Under the pieces are notes generated by a model. The model searched no databases. It was not told the origin of the DNA and was given only the letters and a program-made list of their open reading frames with translations. The translations under genes were made by a program, and so were the position numbers. Of a stretch of 64,000 nt of DNA, positions 24,742-33,088 are shown in pieces. Origin of the DNA: JAEUOS01 sp965279115 (GTDB taxonomy: Bacteria > Pseudomonadota > Gammaproteobacteria > Burkholderiales > JAEUOS01); NCBI GenBank assembly GCA_965279115.1, contig OZ257137.1, positions 744,001 through 808,000 on the forward strand. Reading direction: 5' to 3'. Each line of letters opens with the position of its first letter. Within the stretch, counting starts at the first letter, position 1.

Positions 24742-25898
24742 CGCATCGACACCTGCCGCGCGGTATTGGTTGCGGCGCGCTTCTCGAACACCTGCAGGTT
24801 GCTGCTGCCGGGACGGTGGCTGTAGCCAATACCGGAATCAAGCGGATGCGCGTTGCGCGCGTAGGCCTCGCGCAACGCGTCCTGGCGGCGCTCCTTGAAC
24901 AGCGCGATCGGCCGGGAATACGAACCGTACAGGCGGCCATTCCATTGCGTCGATGCATAGGCGGTGAAGGGGATCCCCGAGTCGTCCTGCAGCACCATGC
25001 TGGCCCGCTCCAGCACCAGGCTGCGCGCGACGCTGAACTCGGCGCGATGCAAAAGGTAGGAGGCGGCTTTCAGGAACACCGGTCCGGCGCCCAGGGAGCG
25101 CACATGGCGCTCCACTTGTGGCGTTCTGGCCAGCGCGCGATCGCTCAGGTCGGCCTGCAGGTAGACCAGTTCGCGCGTGGCCGGCTTGCCCGGCTCGGCC
25201 AGTTGCAGGCGTACCCCGCCAATGCCGCCGTGCTGCGCCATGCCCATGCACAGCGCGCCGTCTTCGTTCAGGTGGACGGCGTCGACCGCGCGCACGTCAA
25301 AGCCGCCGCGCGCCGCCATGGCCATCATGATCGGTGCCACGCCGGCCAGCTTGCCGCGCTTCAGGTCTTCTTTCATGGCGTTGGTACGGAAAAAGCTCAG
25401 GCGCAAGAGGGTCGACATCGACTGGCGCAGCTGCGCCAGGCTCGCTGCCGCCTGTGCTTCATTCATCTGCGGCCATGCCGGTGCCGTGCCCGGGTCTTCC
25501 AGGCCGATCAGGAGGTAACGCGGCGCGCGCGGAAAAAGGGTGTGCGCGTACATGAAATCGGGGCCGCTGAATGGGTAATACAGCGGGCCGCGCGATCCTT
25601 CGAGCGCGTCGACCTCGCGTTCCGAAAATCCGCGCCACAAGGCAAGCGCCCGCTCGCGGGTGCGCGCCCAGTTCACATCCATGGCCGCGGCATGTGTTCG
25701 CCAGAAGCCTGTCGCGCTGATCTCGCTGCCGTGTACCCCGGTCGGCCGCATGCCGGCCAGCAGGCGGCCGTTGGCCTGCATGACTTCCGCCGCTTCCGCC
25801 GCCGGCGTCGAAGGTGCAACGCACGCTGCCGGCGCGGCGCTGGCGGCAAGCATGGAGACGCCCAGGGCAAGGGCTGCAAAAGCACGCGGGATGGTCAT
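24738..25898 (-). CDS. Secreted protein of unknown function, partner of the serine hydrolase
   Basis: A 386-residue protein with signal peptide MTIPRAFAALALGVSMLAAS ending near APAA, so periplasmic or outer. No catalytic motif or known domain was recognised. Visible segments: RGPLYYPFSGPDFMYAHTLF, RAPRYLLIGLEDPG, FFRTNAMKEDLKRGKLAGVA, and a C-terminal IGYSHRPGSSNLQVFEKRAA. The first of these hints at a protein that binds or senses a polymer, but this is speculation. Start ATG at 25898 is chosen over the longer frame to 25979 because it begins the signal peptide. The stop overlaps the next gene's GTG, so both are one unit. Confidence 0.75.
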   Translation of the reverse strand: MTIPRAFAALALGVSMLAASAAPAACVAPSTPAAEAAEVMQANGRLLAGMRPTGVHGSEISATGFWRTHAAAMDVNWARTRERALALWRGFSEREVDALEGSRGPLYYPFSGPDFMYAHTLFPRAPRYLLIGLEDPGTAPAWPQMNEAQAAASLAQLRQSMSTLLRLSFFRTNAMKEDLKRGKLAGVAPIMMAMAARGGFDVRAVDAVHLNEDGALCMGMAQHGGIGGVRLQLAEPGKPATRELVYLQADLSDRALARTPQVERHVRSLGAGPVFLKAASYLLHRAEFSVARSLVLERASMVLQDDSGIPFTAYASTQWNGRLYGSYSRPIALFKERRQDALREAYARNAHPLDSGIGYSHRPGSSNLQVFEKRAATNTARQVSMR

Positions 25899-26036
25899 GG
25901 TCGCAAAGTCCAAAGTTGGGCGCCGCCAGCGGGCGCAGGCTCCAGGCCTTTCAAGCATCCCACAACAACGCCTAGGCAATCGCCCAAAAAGGCGTACGAA
26001 ACACCTGCCTGCGGCGAAACGATCGCGACAGGCGGC

Positions 26037-27569
26037 TCACGCCGATTCGCCCCGCGTGCGCCGCATGCCCGCATCCAGCGGGTAGATCGGCCGCCGGACC
26101 CGCTCGAAACTGAAGATGGCGTTGTCCGAACTCGTGACACCCGGCCCCGCGCACGGCACCACGGCGGCAGCCAAGGGCTCGAACACCGGGCGGAAATACA
26201 TGCGCGACTTGAGCAGCAGAAAGCGAGCAGCGCGGGGATCGATGCCGACCGACTCGAAACAGCCGATATCGAGTGGCTCCTGCGGCTGCGAGGTCACCAC
26301 GATCTGCGCGCGGCCGGTATCGAGCACGGCAGTGCGGCCCATGAAAAGCCGGTCGCCGGTGAAGATGGGGCCGGTGACGACATACTCGCCATCGCTGATC
26401 ACCCGCACCCGGCCGGTCAGTTCGAGCGGCACAGGATTGGGCACGCCGATGCGCGGCATTGGCGTCTTGTTGCCCAGTTTCACCGTCACCTCGGCACCGA
26501 TGCCGGCGGCCGCCATCTGCGCCACGACCTGCGGGTCGCAGGTGGGGCCGACGACGATGCCCTCGAAACCGGCCTCGAGCGCAGCGCGCAGCACATCGAT
26601 GGTGTCGCAGGTACCGCCGGACATGACGTTGTCGCCGTGGTCCATGAGGATCACCGGCTTGCCATTGGCCTTTTCCGCCGCCTTGCGCGCACGCGCGATG
26701 GACTGCGCCAGCGACTCCTGGCGGAAGATGAATCCGGCGCGGCGCGACCAGAGGAAATCGGCGCCCCACTCGGCGGTGCGCTGCGCCAGCGCCGCAGCAC
26801 CACGTCGCCTGGCGTCGGCCACCACCACCACGCTCATGCCGGCGTCCGGCGTGTCGGCCTGCGGGAAGCCGCCGAACACGCTGCAGGCAAGGATGCCGGG
26901 ATCGCGCTCGCGCCACCTGGCGCCTTCCAGCGCCGCCTTCATGGCGCCCAGGTTGGTATTCATGCCGAGCGTCTGGGCCAGCACGCGCGCGTGGGCATAG
27001 CCGATCACGGGCTTGATCCGGCCGTCGAGCATATCGAACAGCAGCCGGCCGGCGTGCTCGCCGGTTTCGTACATGTCGATGTGCGGATAGGTCTTGAAGC
27101 CGACGATGATGTCGGCGTTGTCGACGATCTTGCGGCTGATGTTGCCGTGCAGGTCCAGCGCAACGGCCAGTGGCGTGGCGGGGGCTATGGCGCGGATGCG
27201 TTCGAGCAGGTCGCCCTCGCCGTCCGGGCTGTTCTCGGCCACCATGGCGCCGTGCAGGTCCAGCAGGATCGCGTCGCAGCCGCGCGCCACGGCCGCGCAG
27301 ATGGTGTCGCACATGTGGGTGTAGGCGGCAGCCTCGACGGGAGCGCTCGGGTAGGCCATGCCGGCCAGCGGGGTTTCGATCTCGCAGCCGCGCGCTTCGG
27401 CCAGCGCGAGGAAGGCGCCCATGGCGACACGCGCGCCGGTCATGGCGCGGCGGGCGTCGGCGCCATAGTAGGGCCCCTTGCCATTGCCGGTGCCGAAGGC
27501 GGCCAGCGGCGTGGGCACCGGTGAGAAGGTGTTGGTTTCGTGCTGCATGCGGGCGATGACAACGCGCAT
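26037..27569 (-). CDS. M81-family metallopeptidase (MlrC/microcystinase C-like)
   Basis: A 510-residue protein of the M81 family. The N-terminal MRVVIARMQHETNTFSP is the family signature with the HETNTF metal-binding segment. Further marks: ILLDLHGAMVAENSPDGEG, VALDLHGNISRKIVDNAD, HIDMYETGEHA and LMDHGDNVMSGGTCDT. AGGAGG stands 9 bases before the ATG. Although named after microcystin degradation, most members have other, unknown substrates and often lie near Bug or oligopeptide transport genes, as in this window. Confidence 0.93.
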   Translation of the reverse strand: MRVVIARMQHETNTFSPVPTPLAAFGTGNGKGPYYGADARRAMTGARVAMGAFLALAEARGCEIETPLAGMAYPSAPVEAAAYTHMCDTICAAVARGCDAILLDLHGAMVAENSPDGEGDLLERIRAIAPATPLAVALDLHGNISRKIVDNADIIVGFKTYPHIDMYETGEHAGRLLFDMLDGRIKPVIGYAHARVLAQTLGMNTNLGAMKAALEGARWRERDPGILACSVFGGFPQADTPDAGMSVVVVADARRRGAAALAQRTAEWGADFLWSRRAGFIFRQESLAQSIARARKAAEKANGKPVILMDHGDNVMSGGTCDTIDVLRAALEAGFEGIVVGPTCDPQVVAQMAAAGIGAEVTVKLGNKTPMPRIGVPNPVPLELTGRVRVISDGEYVVTGPIFTGDRLFMGRTAVLDTGRAQIVVTSQPQEPLDIGCFESVGIDPRAARFLLLKSRMYFRPVFEPLAAAVVPCAGPGVTSSDNAIFSFERVRRPIYPLDAGMRRTRGESA

Positions 27570-27627
27570 CGGGAGGCCTCCTGTCGGGTCGCGGTGGATT
27601 ATGTCAGCATGGCCGCGGGCGCTGCGT

Positions 27628-28533
27628 TCAGCCCTTGCGCGCGGGCGGTCGTGTCGCCAGGAAAATGCCGGGCAGGATCAGCGCGGCGCCGACAAAGTGG
27701 AAAGGGCGTATCGCTTCACCCAGCACCGACCAGGCCAGGCCCGCCGAGTACAGCGGGCCGAGATACAGCACCACGCCCACGCGCGCCGCGCCGAGTTCGC
27801 GCTGCATGAAGGAATAGGAAAGATAGGCGCCTACGCCGGGAAATACCGCCAGCGCGACCATGTAACCCAGCGTCGTCAAGGTCATGGCCGTGGGCATGTA
27901 GGCGAACGCCTCGACGATGGTGAAAGGCACCAGGATCAAGACCCCTGCCCAGCAGGTGAGCGCCAGTCGCGCGATGTTGCCAAAGACGGTCGGCCAGGCC
28001 TTGAGCAGCAACGCATAGATGGTCCATGACAAGGCGGCGGTCAGGATCCACAGGTCACCGACGGTGAACTCCACGTTTGCCAGCGCCCCCCATTGCCCCT
28101 TCAACACCACATGCAGCACGCCGGCCAGCGCCAGCGCGACGCCGGACGCCTGGGCCATGCCCATGCGCTCCTTGAGGGCGAACGTGGAAACGAGTGCGAT
28201 CAGCACCGGAGAGATCGCATACAGGAGGCCGATGTTGGTGGCCGACGTGGTGCGCGCGCCGATGTACACAAAGGCACCGCAGATCCACATGCCGAGCAGG
28301 CCGAACACCAGCAACTGACGCGCTTCCTTGCGGATCGCGGCACGGTTGGCGGAGATTTCGTTCCAGGACAAGGCGGTCAGGATCACCGCCGCCAGGAACC
28401 AGCGACCGAGCGCCAGGGCATGCGGCGCCACTGTCGCCACGGCGGAGCGGGCCACCAGGTAATTCACTCCCCACAGCGCCGGCGTGACGAACAACAGGAT
28501 GTAGGCGAGGCGCAGTTTTCGGGCGGGGGTCAA
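27628..28533 (-). CDS. EamA/DMT-family transporter
   Basis: A permease with ten hydrophobic segments in two EamA repeats; the first opens LRLAYILLFVTPALWGVNYL, the second lies around FTVGDLWILTAALSWTIYAL. The reading frame can be opened at 28593, but that TTG lies in the T tract of a terminator, so I use the TTG at 28533 (301 residues); neither has a good ribosome site. The gene lies downstream of the omega-aminotransferase on the same strand but is separated by that terminator. Probable role is export of amino acids or metabolites. Start uncertain. Confidence 0.85.
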   Translation of the reverse strand: MTPARKLRLAYILLFVTPALWGVNYLVARSAVATVAPHALALGRWFLAAVILTALSWNEISANRAAIRKEARQLLVFGLLGMWICGAFVYIGARTTSATNIGLLYAISPVLIALVSTFALKERMGMAQASGVALALAGVLHVVLKGQWGALANVEFTVGDLWILTAALSWTIYALLLKAWPTVFGNIARLALTCWAGVLILVPFTIVEAFAYMPTAMTLTTLGYMVALAVFPGVGAYLSYSFMQRELGAARVGVVLYLGPLYSAGLAWSVLGEAIRPFHFVGAALILPGIFLATRPPARKG

Positions 28534-28583
28534 GCGTCTGTCGCGGGTCGGGGTTGCAGGGCGGTCGCAAGCTGCGCCCGCAC

Positions 28584-28618
28584 ACAAAAACAAAACGGGG
28601 CGCCTTGCAAGCGCCCCG
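28584..28618 (-). terminator. Rho-independent terminator after the aminotransferase gene
   Basis: Perfect 8-base arms CGGGGCGC (28596-28603) and GCGCCCCG (28611-28618), 7-base loop, then on the reverse strand a T-rich run (GTTTTGTTTTTGTG). It lies 25 bases past the aminotransferase stop. Confidence 0.85.
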
Positions 28619-28642
28619 CTTCGGATTGTAAAGCGGTGAAGG

Positions 28643-29971
28643 TCAGTCGATCGTCGCCAGCACTTCCGAAATGGTCGAAAAGATGCGGTCGATTTGCGCC
28701 TTTTCGACGATCAGCGGCGGCGAAACCGCGATGATGTCGCCGGTAGTGCGCACCAGGAGGCCTTTGGCGAAGCACTTGGTAAGCGCCTCGTAGGCGCGCT
28801 TGCCGGCGGCGCCGGGACGCGGCTCCATCTCGATGCCGGCCACCAGGCCGTAGTTGCGGATGTCGATCACATGCCGCGCGCCCTTGAGCGCATGCGCCGC
28901 CTGCTCGAAGTACGGGGCGAGTTCGCCGGCGCGCTGGAACAGCTGCTCGCGCTCATACAGGGCCAGCGTGGCATTGGCCGCCGCGCAGGCCACCGGGTGG
29001 GCCGAGTAGGTGTAGCCGTGCATGAACTCCATGCCGCCTTCGGGCGTGGCTTCGATGATGGCGTCGTGCACTTCCTGCTTGATGGCAACGGCGCCCATCG
29101 GGATGGTGGCGTTGTTGATCGCCTTGGCCATGGTCATGATGTCGGGCTTGACGCCGAAGGCGTCGTAGGCGAACGCGCCGCCCAGGCGGCCGAAGCCGGT
29201 GATGACCTCGTCGAATATGAGCAGAATGCCGTGCTTGTCGCAGATGGAGCGCAGCTTCTCCAGGTAGCCCTTGGGCGGCAGCAGCACGCCGGTGGAACCG
29301 GCCATCGGCTCGATGATCACCGCGGCGATGTTGGAAGCGTCGTGCAGGGCGACGATACGCTCGAGTTCGTCGGCGAACTCGGCGCCGAAAGCCGGCTGGC
29401 CCTTCGAGAACGCGTTGCGCTTGATGTCGTGGGTGGCCGGCAGGTGGTCCACGCCCGGCAGCATGCTGTTGCCGAACACCTTGCGGTTGCCCGGGATGCC
29501 GCCGACGCTCATGCCGCCGAAGTTGACGCCGTGGTACGAGCGCTCGCGGCCGATGAAGCGGGTGCGACCGGTGTCGCCACGCGCGCGGTGGTAGGCCAGC
29601 GCGATCTTGAGGGCGGTGTCGGCCGACTCGGAACCCGAGTTGGTGAAGAAGATGCGGTTCAGCCCCGGCGGGGTGATGGCAGCCAGGCGGCTGGCGGTCT
29701 CGAACGCGAGTGGGTGGCCCATCTGGAACGAGGGTGCGAAATCCATGCGCGCCACCTGCTCCTGAACCGCCTTGACGATCTCGTCCCGGCAATGGCCGGC
29801 CGCCACGCACCACAGCCCGGCGCAGCCGTCGAGCACTTCGCGGCCGTCGGGCGTCTTGTAGTACATGCCCTTGGCTTCGGACAACAGGCGCGGCGCCTGC
29901 TTGAACTGGCGGTTGGCGGTGAACGGCATCCAGAACGATGCGAGGTCCTGCTGCAGGTCGGTCATGTCCAT
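28643..29971 (-). CDS. Class III omega-amino acid:pyruvate aminotransferase
   Basis: A 442-residue PLP enzyme. Segments: LWCVAAGHCRDEIVKAVQEQ, FFTNSGSESADTALKIALAY, AVIIEPMAGSTGV, LLIFDEVITGFGRLG, and the PLP lysine in MTMAKAINNATIPMGAV. The MDMTDLQQDLASFWMPFTAN start is typical of beta-alanine/omega-amino acid:pyruvate transaminases. The ATG at 29971 has GAGGAG 7-12 bases upstream. It would transfer the amino group of a beta- or omega-amino acid to pyruvate. The divergent Lrp/AsnC gene at 30078 is the probable regulator, and a palindrome lies between them. Confidence 0.95.
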   Translation of the reverse strand: MDMTDLQQDLASFWMPFTANRQFKQAPRLLSEAKGMYYKTPDGREVLDGCAGLWCVAAGHCRDEIVKAVQEQVARMDFAPSFQMGHPLAFETASRLAAITPPGLNRIFFTNSGSESADTALKIALAYHRARGDTGRTRFIGRERSYHGVNFGGMSVGGIPGNRKVFGNSMLPGVDHLPATHDIKRNAFSKGQPAFGAEFADELERIVALHDASNIAAVIIEPMAGSTGVLLPPKGYLEKLRSICDKHGILLIFDEVITGFGRLGGAFAYDAFGVKPDIMTMAKAINNATIPMGAVAIKQEVHDAIIEATPEGGMEFMHGYTYSAHPVACAAANATLALYEREQLFQRAGELAPYFEQAAHALKGARHVIDIRNYGLVAGIEMEPRPGAAGKRAYEALTKCFAKGLLVRTTGDIIAVSPPLIVEKAQIDRIFSTISEVLATID

Positions 29972-30046
29972 GGCGAACTCCTCTTCGAAAGATGCCTCTA
30001 TCTTAGGCATGGCAAATGCACTTGAGCGCCGATTTGCCGCATAATC

Positions 30047-30063
30047 ATGCGGGATTCCCGCAT
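30047..30063. promoter_or_regulatory. 17-base palindromic operator candidate
   Basis: ATGCGGGATTCCCGCAT is symmetric around one base and lies 15 bases before the Lrp-type regulator ATG, just after a -10-like CATAAT (30040-30045). A repressor bound there would overlap the transcription start. The regulator itself is the obvious candidate. Confidence 0.6.
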
Positions 30064-30077
30064 TTGACGGCAATTAA

Positions 30078-30554
30078 ATGAAAAAATCCCGCACCATCGC
30101 ACTTGACGATCTGGATCGCCGCCTGCTGGCCCTCCTGCAGCAAGATACCGCCGTCACCGCCGAGCACCTTGGATCGCAAATCGGCCTGTCCGCCTCTTCG
30201 GTGCAACGGCGCATCAAACGCCTGCGCGCCACCGGCGCGATCCGGCGCGAAGTGGCCATCGTCAATACCGACGCGATCGGCAAGCGCATGACCTTCATCG
30301 TCGGCGTGAAGGTGGATTTCGGCCAGAAGGCCGGCGTCGATGCCCTGCAACGCAAGCTGCTGGCCGATCCGCGCACCCAGCAGGCCTACTACGTGACCGG
30401 TGAGGTCGACCTCATGCTGGTGGTGGTGGTGCAGGACATGCAGGACTACGACAACTGGTCCAAGACCCTGCTGCTTTCCTCCCCCGCGATGCTGCGCTTC
30501 CAGTCCAATGTGGTGATCGAGGGCCTGCGCGTCGGGCTGGCGATTCCGCTTTAA
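30078..30554 (+). CDS. Lrp/AsnC-family transcriptional regulator
   Basis: A 158-residue regulator. N-terminal helix-turn-helix (LDRRLLALLQQDTAV, LGSQIGLSASSVQRRIKRLR) and C-terminal RAM domain (YYVTGEVDLMLVVVVQDMQD) give the normal Lrp layout. It is divergent from the omega-aminotransferase with a 106-base gap. Such regulators usually sense the amino acid handled by the neighbour and often control themselves. A 17-base palindrome lies right before this gene. Confidence 0.94.
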   Translation: MKKSRTIALDDLDRRLLALLQQDTAVTAEHLGSQIGLSASSVQRRIKRLRATGAIRREVAIVNTDAIGKRMTFIVGVKVDFGQKAGVDALQRKLLADPRTQQAYYVTGEVDLMLVVVVQDMQDYDNWSKTLLLSSPAMLRFQSNVVIEGLRVGLAIPL

Positions 30555-30629
30555 GCCGGCGCCAGCCTGGTGCTGGTGCAAAAACTGCTTGATTGGTGTC
30601 ATCCCATCGCGATTTCCGGAGCCCTTGAC

Positions 30630-31634
30630 ATGCACCATCGCCCGAAACCCCTCTTCCGTCGACGATTTGTCGCTGCAATGGCAGCCGCATGCGCCGCCGG
30701 CCATCCGCTCCTGGCGCACGCGCAAGGCTATCCCGCCCGCCCGCTGCGCATCGTCGTGCCGTTTCCGCCCGGCGGCAGCACCGACCTGCTGGCGCGCCGC
30801 ATCGGCGAAGCCCTGTCCAAATCGCTGGGCCAACCGGTCGTGGTGGAGAATCGCCCGGGCGCCGGCGGCACGACAGGCGCGGACGCGGTCGCCAAATCGG
30901 CGCCTGATGGCTACACCCTGCTGATGGGCGTGACAGGCAGCAACGCCATCGCGGCGAGCCTGTACCCGAAGTTGCCGTACAACCCGCTAACGGACTTCGC
31001 GCCCATCACCCAGGTGGTGTCCGCGCCGCTGGTGCTGGTAGTGAGCGCCGCATCCGGCATCAAGTCGGTGCGCGAATATGCAGGCGCCGCGAAGGCCACG
31101 CCGCTCACCTACGCCTCACCGGGCAACGGCACCTCCATGCACCTGGCAGGCGAACTCTTCGCCCAGGCCGCGCAAGTGAAGCTAACCCATGTGCCCTACA
31201 AGGGCAGCGCCGCCGCGCTCAACGACACCCTGGCAGGCACGGTGCAGTCCATGTTCGGCGATTTCCTGGTGGTGCTGCCGCAAATCCGCGCGGGCAAATT
31301 GTTGCCATTGGGGGTGACCTCGGGGCGCCGCCATCCGCTTCTGCCCGACGTGCCCACCATTGCCGAGGCCGGCGCTGGCGTCGGCGGACTAGGAACGCTG
31401 GAAGCGGCCTCCTGGCAAGGGCTCTTCGCGCCGGCCGGCACGCCACGCGACGTCGTCGCACGCCTCAATGCCGAAGTGAACAAGGCACTCGACAGCGCCG
31501 AGATCAAGGGCTTTTTCAGCCCGCAGGGCTTTATCGTCGGCGGCTCCACACCGGAACAGTTCAAGACACTGGTCGAGACCGAAGTCGCCAAGTGGGGCCG
31601 CATCGTGAAAGCCGCCGGCGTGGTGGCCGAATAG
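30630..31634 (+). CDS. Bug/TctC-family periplasmic solute receptor
   Basis: A 334-residue receptor. ATG at 30630 is preceded by CCGGAG with 8-base spacing; the longer frame from 30570 is rejected. The signal peptide has RRRFVAAMAAACAAGHPLLA and ends near AHAQG, so Tat export is possible. Segments YPARPLRIVVPFPPGGSTD, VVVENRPGAGG, DGYTLLMGVTGS, HVPYKGSAAALND and LLPDVPTIAEAGAG fit the family. No metabolic gene follows directly; the next gene is an outer-membrane protein. Confidence 0.93.
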   Translation: MHHRPKPLFRRRFVAAMAAACAAGHPLLAHAQGYPARPLRIVVPFPPGGSTDLLARRIGEALSKSLGQPVVVENRPGAGGTTGADAVAKSAPDGYTLLMGVTGSNAIAASLYPKLPYNPLTDFAPITQVVSAPLVLVVSAASGIKSVREYAGAAKATPLTYASPGNGTSMHLAGELFAQAAQVKLTHVPYKGSAAALNDTLAGTVQSMFGDFLVVLPQIRAGKLLPLGVTSGRRHPLLPDVPTIAEAGAGVGGLGTLEAASWQGLFAPAGTPRDVVARLNAEVNKALDSAEIKGFFSPQGFIVGGSTPEQFKTLVETEVAKWGRIVKAAGVVAE

Positions 31635-31682
31635 GCTGCGTCGGCTCAACAACGACCGCTTGTACTTCCACAGGTTCCCGCC

Positions 31683-31709
31683 CTTACACCCTCTTACACT
31701 CGCTTACGG
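31683..31709 (+). promoter_or_regulatory. Three TTACAC-type direct repeats with exact 10-base phasing
   Basis: CTTACAC at 31683-31689 and 31693-31699, and CTTACGG at 31703-31709: three copies stepping by 10 bases. Phased direct repeats of this kind are the binding pattern of OmpR/PhoB-type response regulators. The nearest ATG is that of the outer-membrane protein at 31791. Confidence 0.55.
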
Positions 31710-31790
31710 ACATCGACGCACTCCCGCATTTCTAATGCCCGTGTGGCCTTGATATGCCACATGACACTTGGACTTACAGGAGAACAACGC

Positions 31791-32450
31791 ATGTTCGTCA
31801 AAAGCAAAGCAGCAATCGCCGCCGGCTTCGCCAGCACCCTGACCCTGGCCCTGACCGTGGCGGCCCCTCAGGCACGCGCAGCCGACAACGAAGGCTGGTA
31901 CGGCGGCTTGAACCTGGGGCGCAGCCACCTGGGACTTACCGGCAGCGAACTCGACAACCGCTTCGGCGCGCAGGGGATCACATCCTCGTCATCGCTCGAG
32001 CGGCGCGATACCGCCTACTCGCTGGTGGGCGGCTACCAGTTCAACCGCAACTTCGCGCTCGAAGGCAGCTACGTCAATCTCGGACGCTTCAATTATCAGG
32101 CCACCACCACGGCACCGGCCGCCGGATCGATCACCGGGCGCTACGGCGTGCGCGGCTTCGGCGTCTCGGCTGTGGGCATCGTGCCGCTGCAGCAGGGGTT
32201 CTCCATCTACGGCAAGGCAGGATTGCTGCTCGCGAGTACCGAACTCGATGCAAGCCCGAGCGCAGGCATCACCACTGGCTCCTCCAGCGGCCGCTCAAGC
32301 AGCGGCAGCTTCGGTTTCGGGCTCTCCTATGACTTCACCAGGAACATCGTCGGCAAGGCGGAGTGGAACCGCTATACCCGCGTGGGTGACAGCAATACCG
32401 GGCGCGGCGATGTCGATCTCTACACGGTGGGGGTGGCGTACAAGTTCTGA
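31791..32450 (+). CDS. Small outer-membrane beta-barrel protein (OmpA-like fold)
   Basis: A 219-residue protein with signal peptide (MFVKSKAAIAAGFASTLTLA ending near ARAAD), then WYGGLNLGRSHLG, the opening strand of eight-stranded barrels, alternating strands such as AYSLVGGYQFNRNFALEGSY, and a C-terminal VDLYTVGVAYKF ending in Phe, the usual outer-membrane insertion signal. No OmpA-type peptidoglycan domain follows. AGGAG is 8 bases from the ATG. Poly-Ser/Gly stretch (GSSSGRSSSGS) looks like an external loop. Its stop abuts the stop of the convergent VOC gene. Confidence 0.9.
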   Translation: MFVKSKAAIAAGFASTLTLALTVAAPQARAADNEGWYGGLNLGRSHLGLTGSELDNRFGAQGITSSSSLERRDTAYSLVGGYQFNRNFALEGSYVNLGRFNYQATTTAPAAGSITGRYGVRGFGVSAVGIVPLQQGFSIYGKAGLLLASTELDASPSAGITTGSSSGRSSSGSFGFGLSYDFTRNIVGKAEWNRYTRVGDSNTGRGDVDLYTVGVAYKF

Positions 32451-33056
32451 TCAACCAGCCTGGGCGTAACGCTTCTTCGACTCCCGGATCATCTCGAGCA
32501 ACGCCTTGGCCGGATCGCGCCCCTCCGCCTTGGCGCGTTCCTTGGTTTCCACCCACAGCTTGAGATCGGCTTCGCCCTGCTTGGCATGGCGGTTCCAGTC
32601 CGGGTCGATCGGCGTGGTCAGCTCCAGGCGGATGCCGTTGGGGTCGTGGAAGTAGATGCTCTCGATCATGCCTTTGTGGTCGATCGGGCCGATCACCTCG
32701 ACGTTGTTTTCCTTCAACCATGCCAGCCAGCGCCGCACCTCGGCCTGGTTTTCCACCCACAGTGCGCAGTGGTTGAAGGTGTCGTAGGCAGGGTGCGTGG
32801 ACTTGGCCGCCGGCGGCAGATCGGTGCATTCGAAGAAGGCGATGGTCGAGCCGTCGCCCATGCGGAAGAAGATGTGGAAGTAGGGAAAGTTCTCGCCGGT
32901 GGAAGGCACATGGTCATCGAAGATGGTGCTGGCCAGTTCCATGCCCAGAACGCGCGTGTAGAAGTCCGCGGTGGCCGCCACGTCGTGGGTCACATAGGCC
33001 AGATGGTTGAGCATTTTCGGCACCAGGCCGGCGGGGCGGTTCGTGGGGCGGTTCAT
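32451..33056 (-). CDS. VOC-superfamily (extradiol dioxygenase-like) protein
   Basis: A 201-residue protein with one VOC module pair: MLNHLAYVTHDVAATADFYT (metal His in NHLAYVT), ENFPYFHIFFRMGDGSTIAF, NHCALWVEN and IESIYFHDPNGIRLEL (metal-binding segment with the Asp-Pro-Asn-Gly turn). The ATG at 33056 has TGGAGA upstream; an alternative ATG at 33092 overlaps the stop of the LLM gene (ATGA). Either way the two genes are translated in tandem. It could be an extradiol dioxygenase or an unrelated VOC enzyme acting on the LLM product. Confidence 0.88.
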   Translation of the reverse strand: MNRPTNRPAGLVPKMLNHLAYVTHDVAATADFYTRVLGMELASTIFDDHVPSTGENFPYFHIFFRMGDGSTIAFFECTDLPPAAKSTHPAYDTFNHCALWVENQAEVRRWLAWLKENNVEVIGPIDHKGMIESIYFHDPNGIRLELTTPIDPDWNRHAKQGEADLKLWVETKERAKAEGRDPAKALLEMIRESKKRYAQAG

Positions 33057-33088
33057 CGCAGGGGTCTCCAGTGAAGTGGGGCGCGCGC

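Noticed and set aside
24816..27524. Forward reading frame of 902 codons
   Set aside because: It is a shadow of the secreted protein and M81 genes on the other strand, with Arg/His/Gly-rich low-complexity composition.
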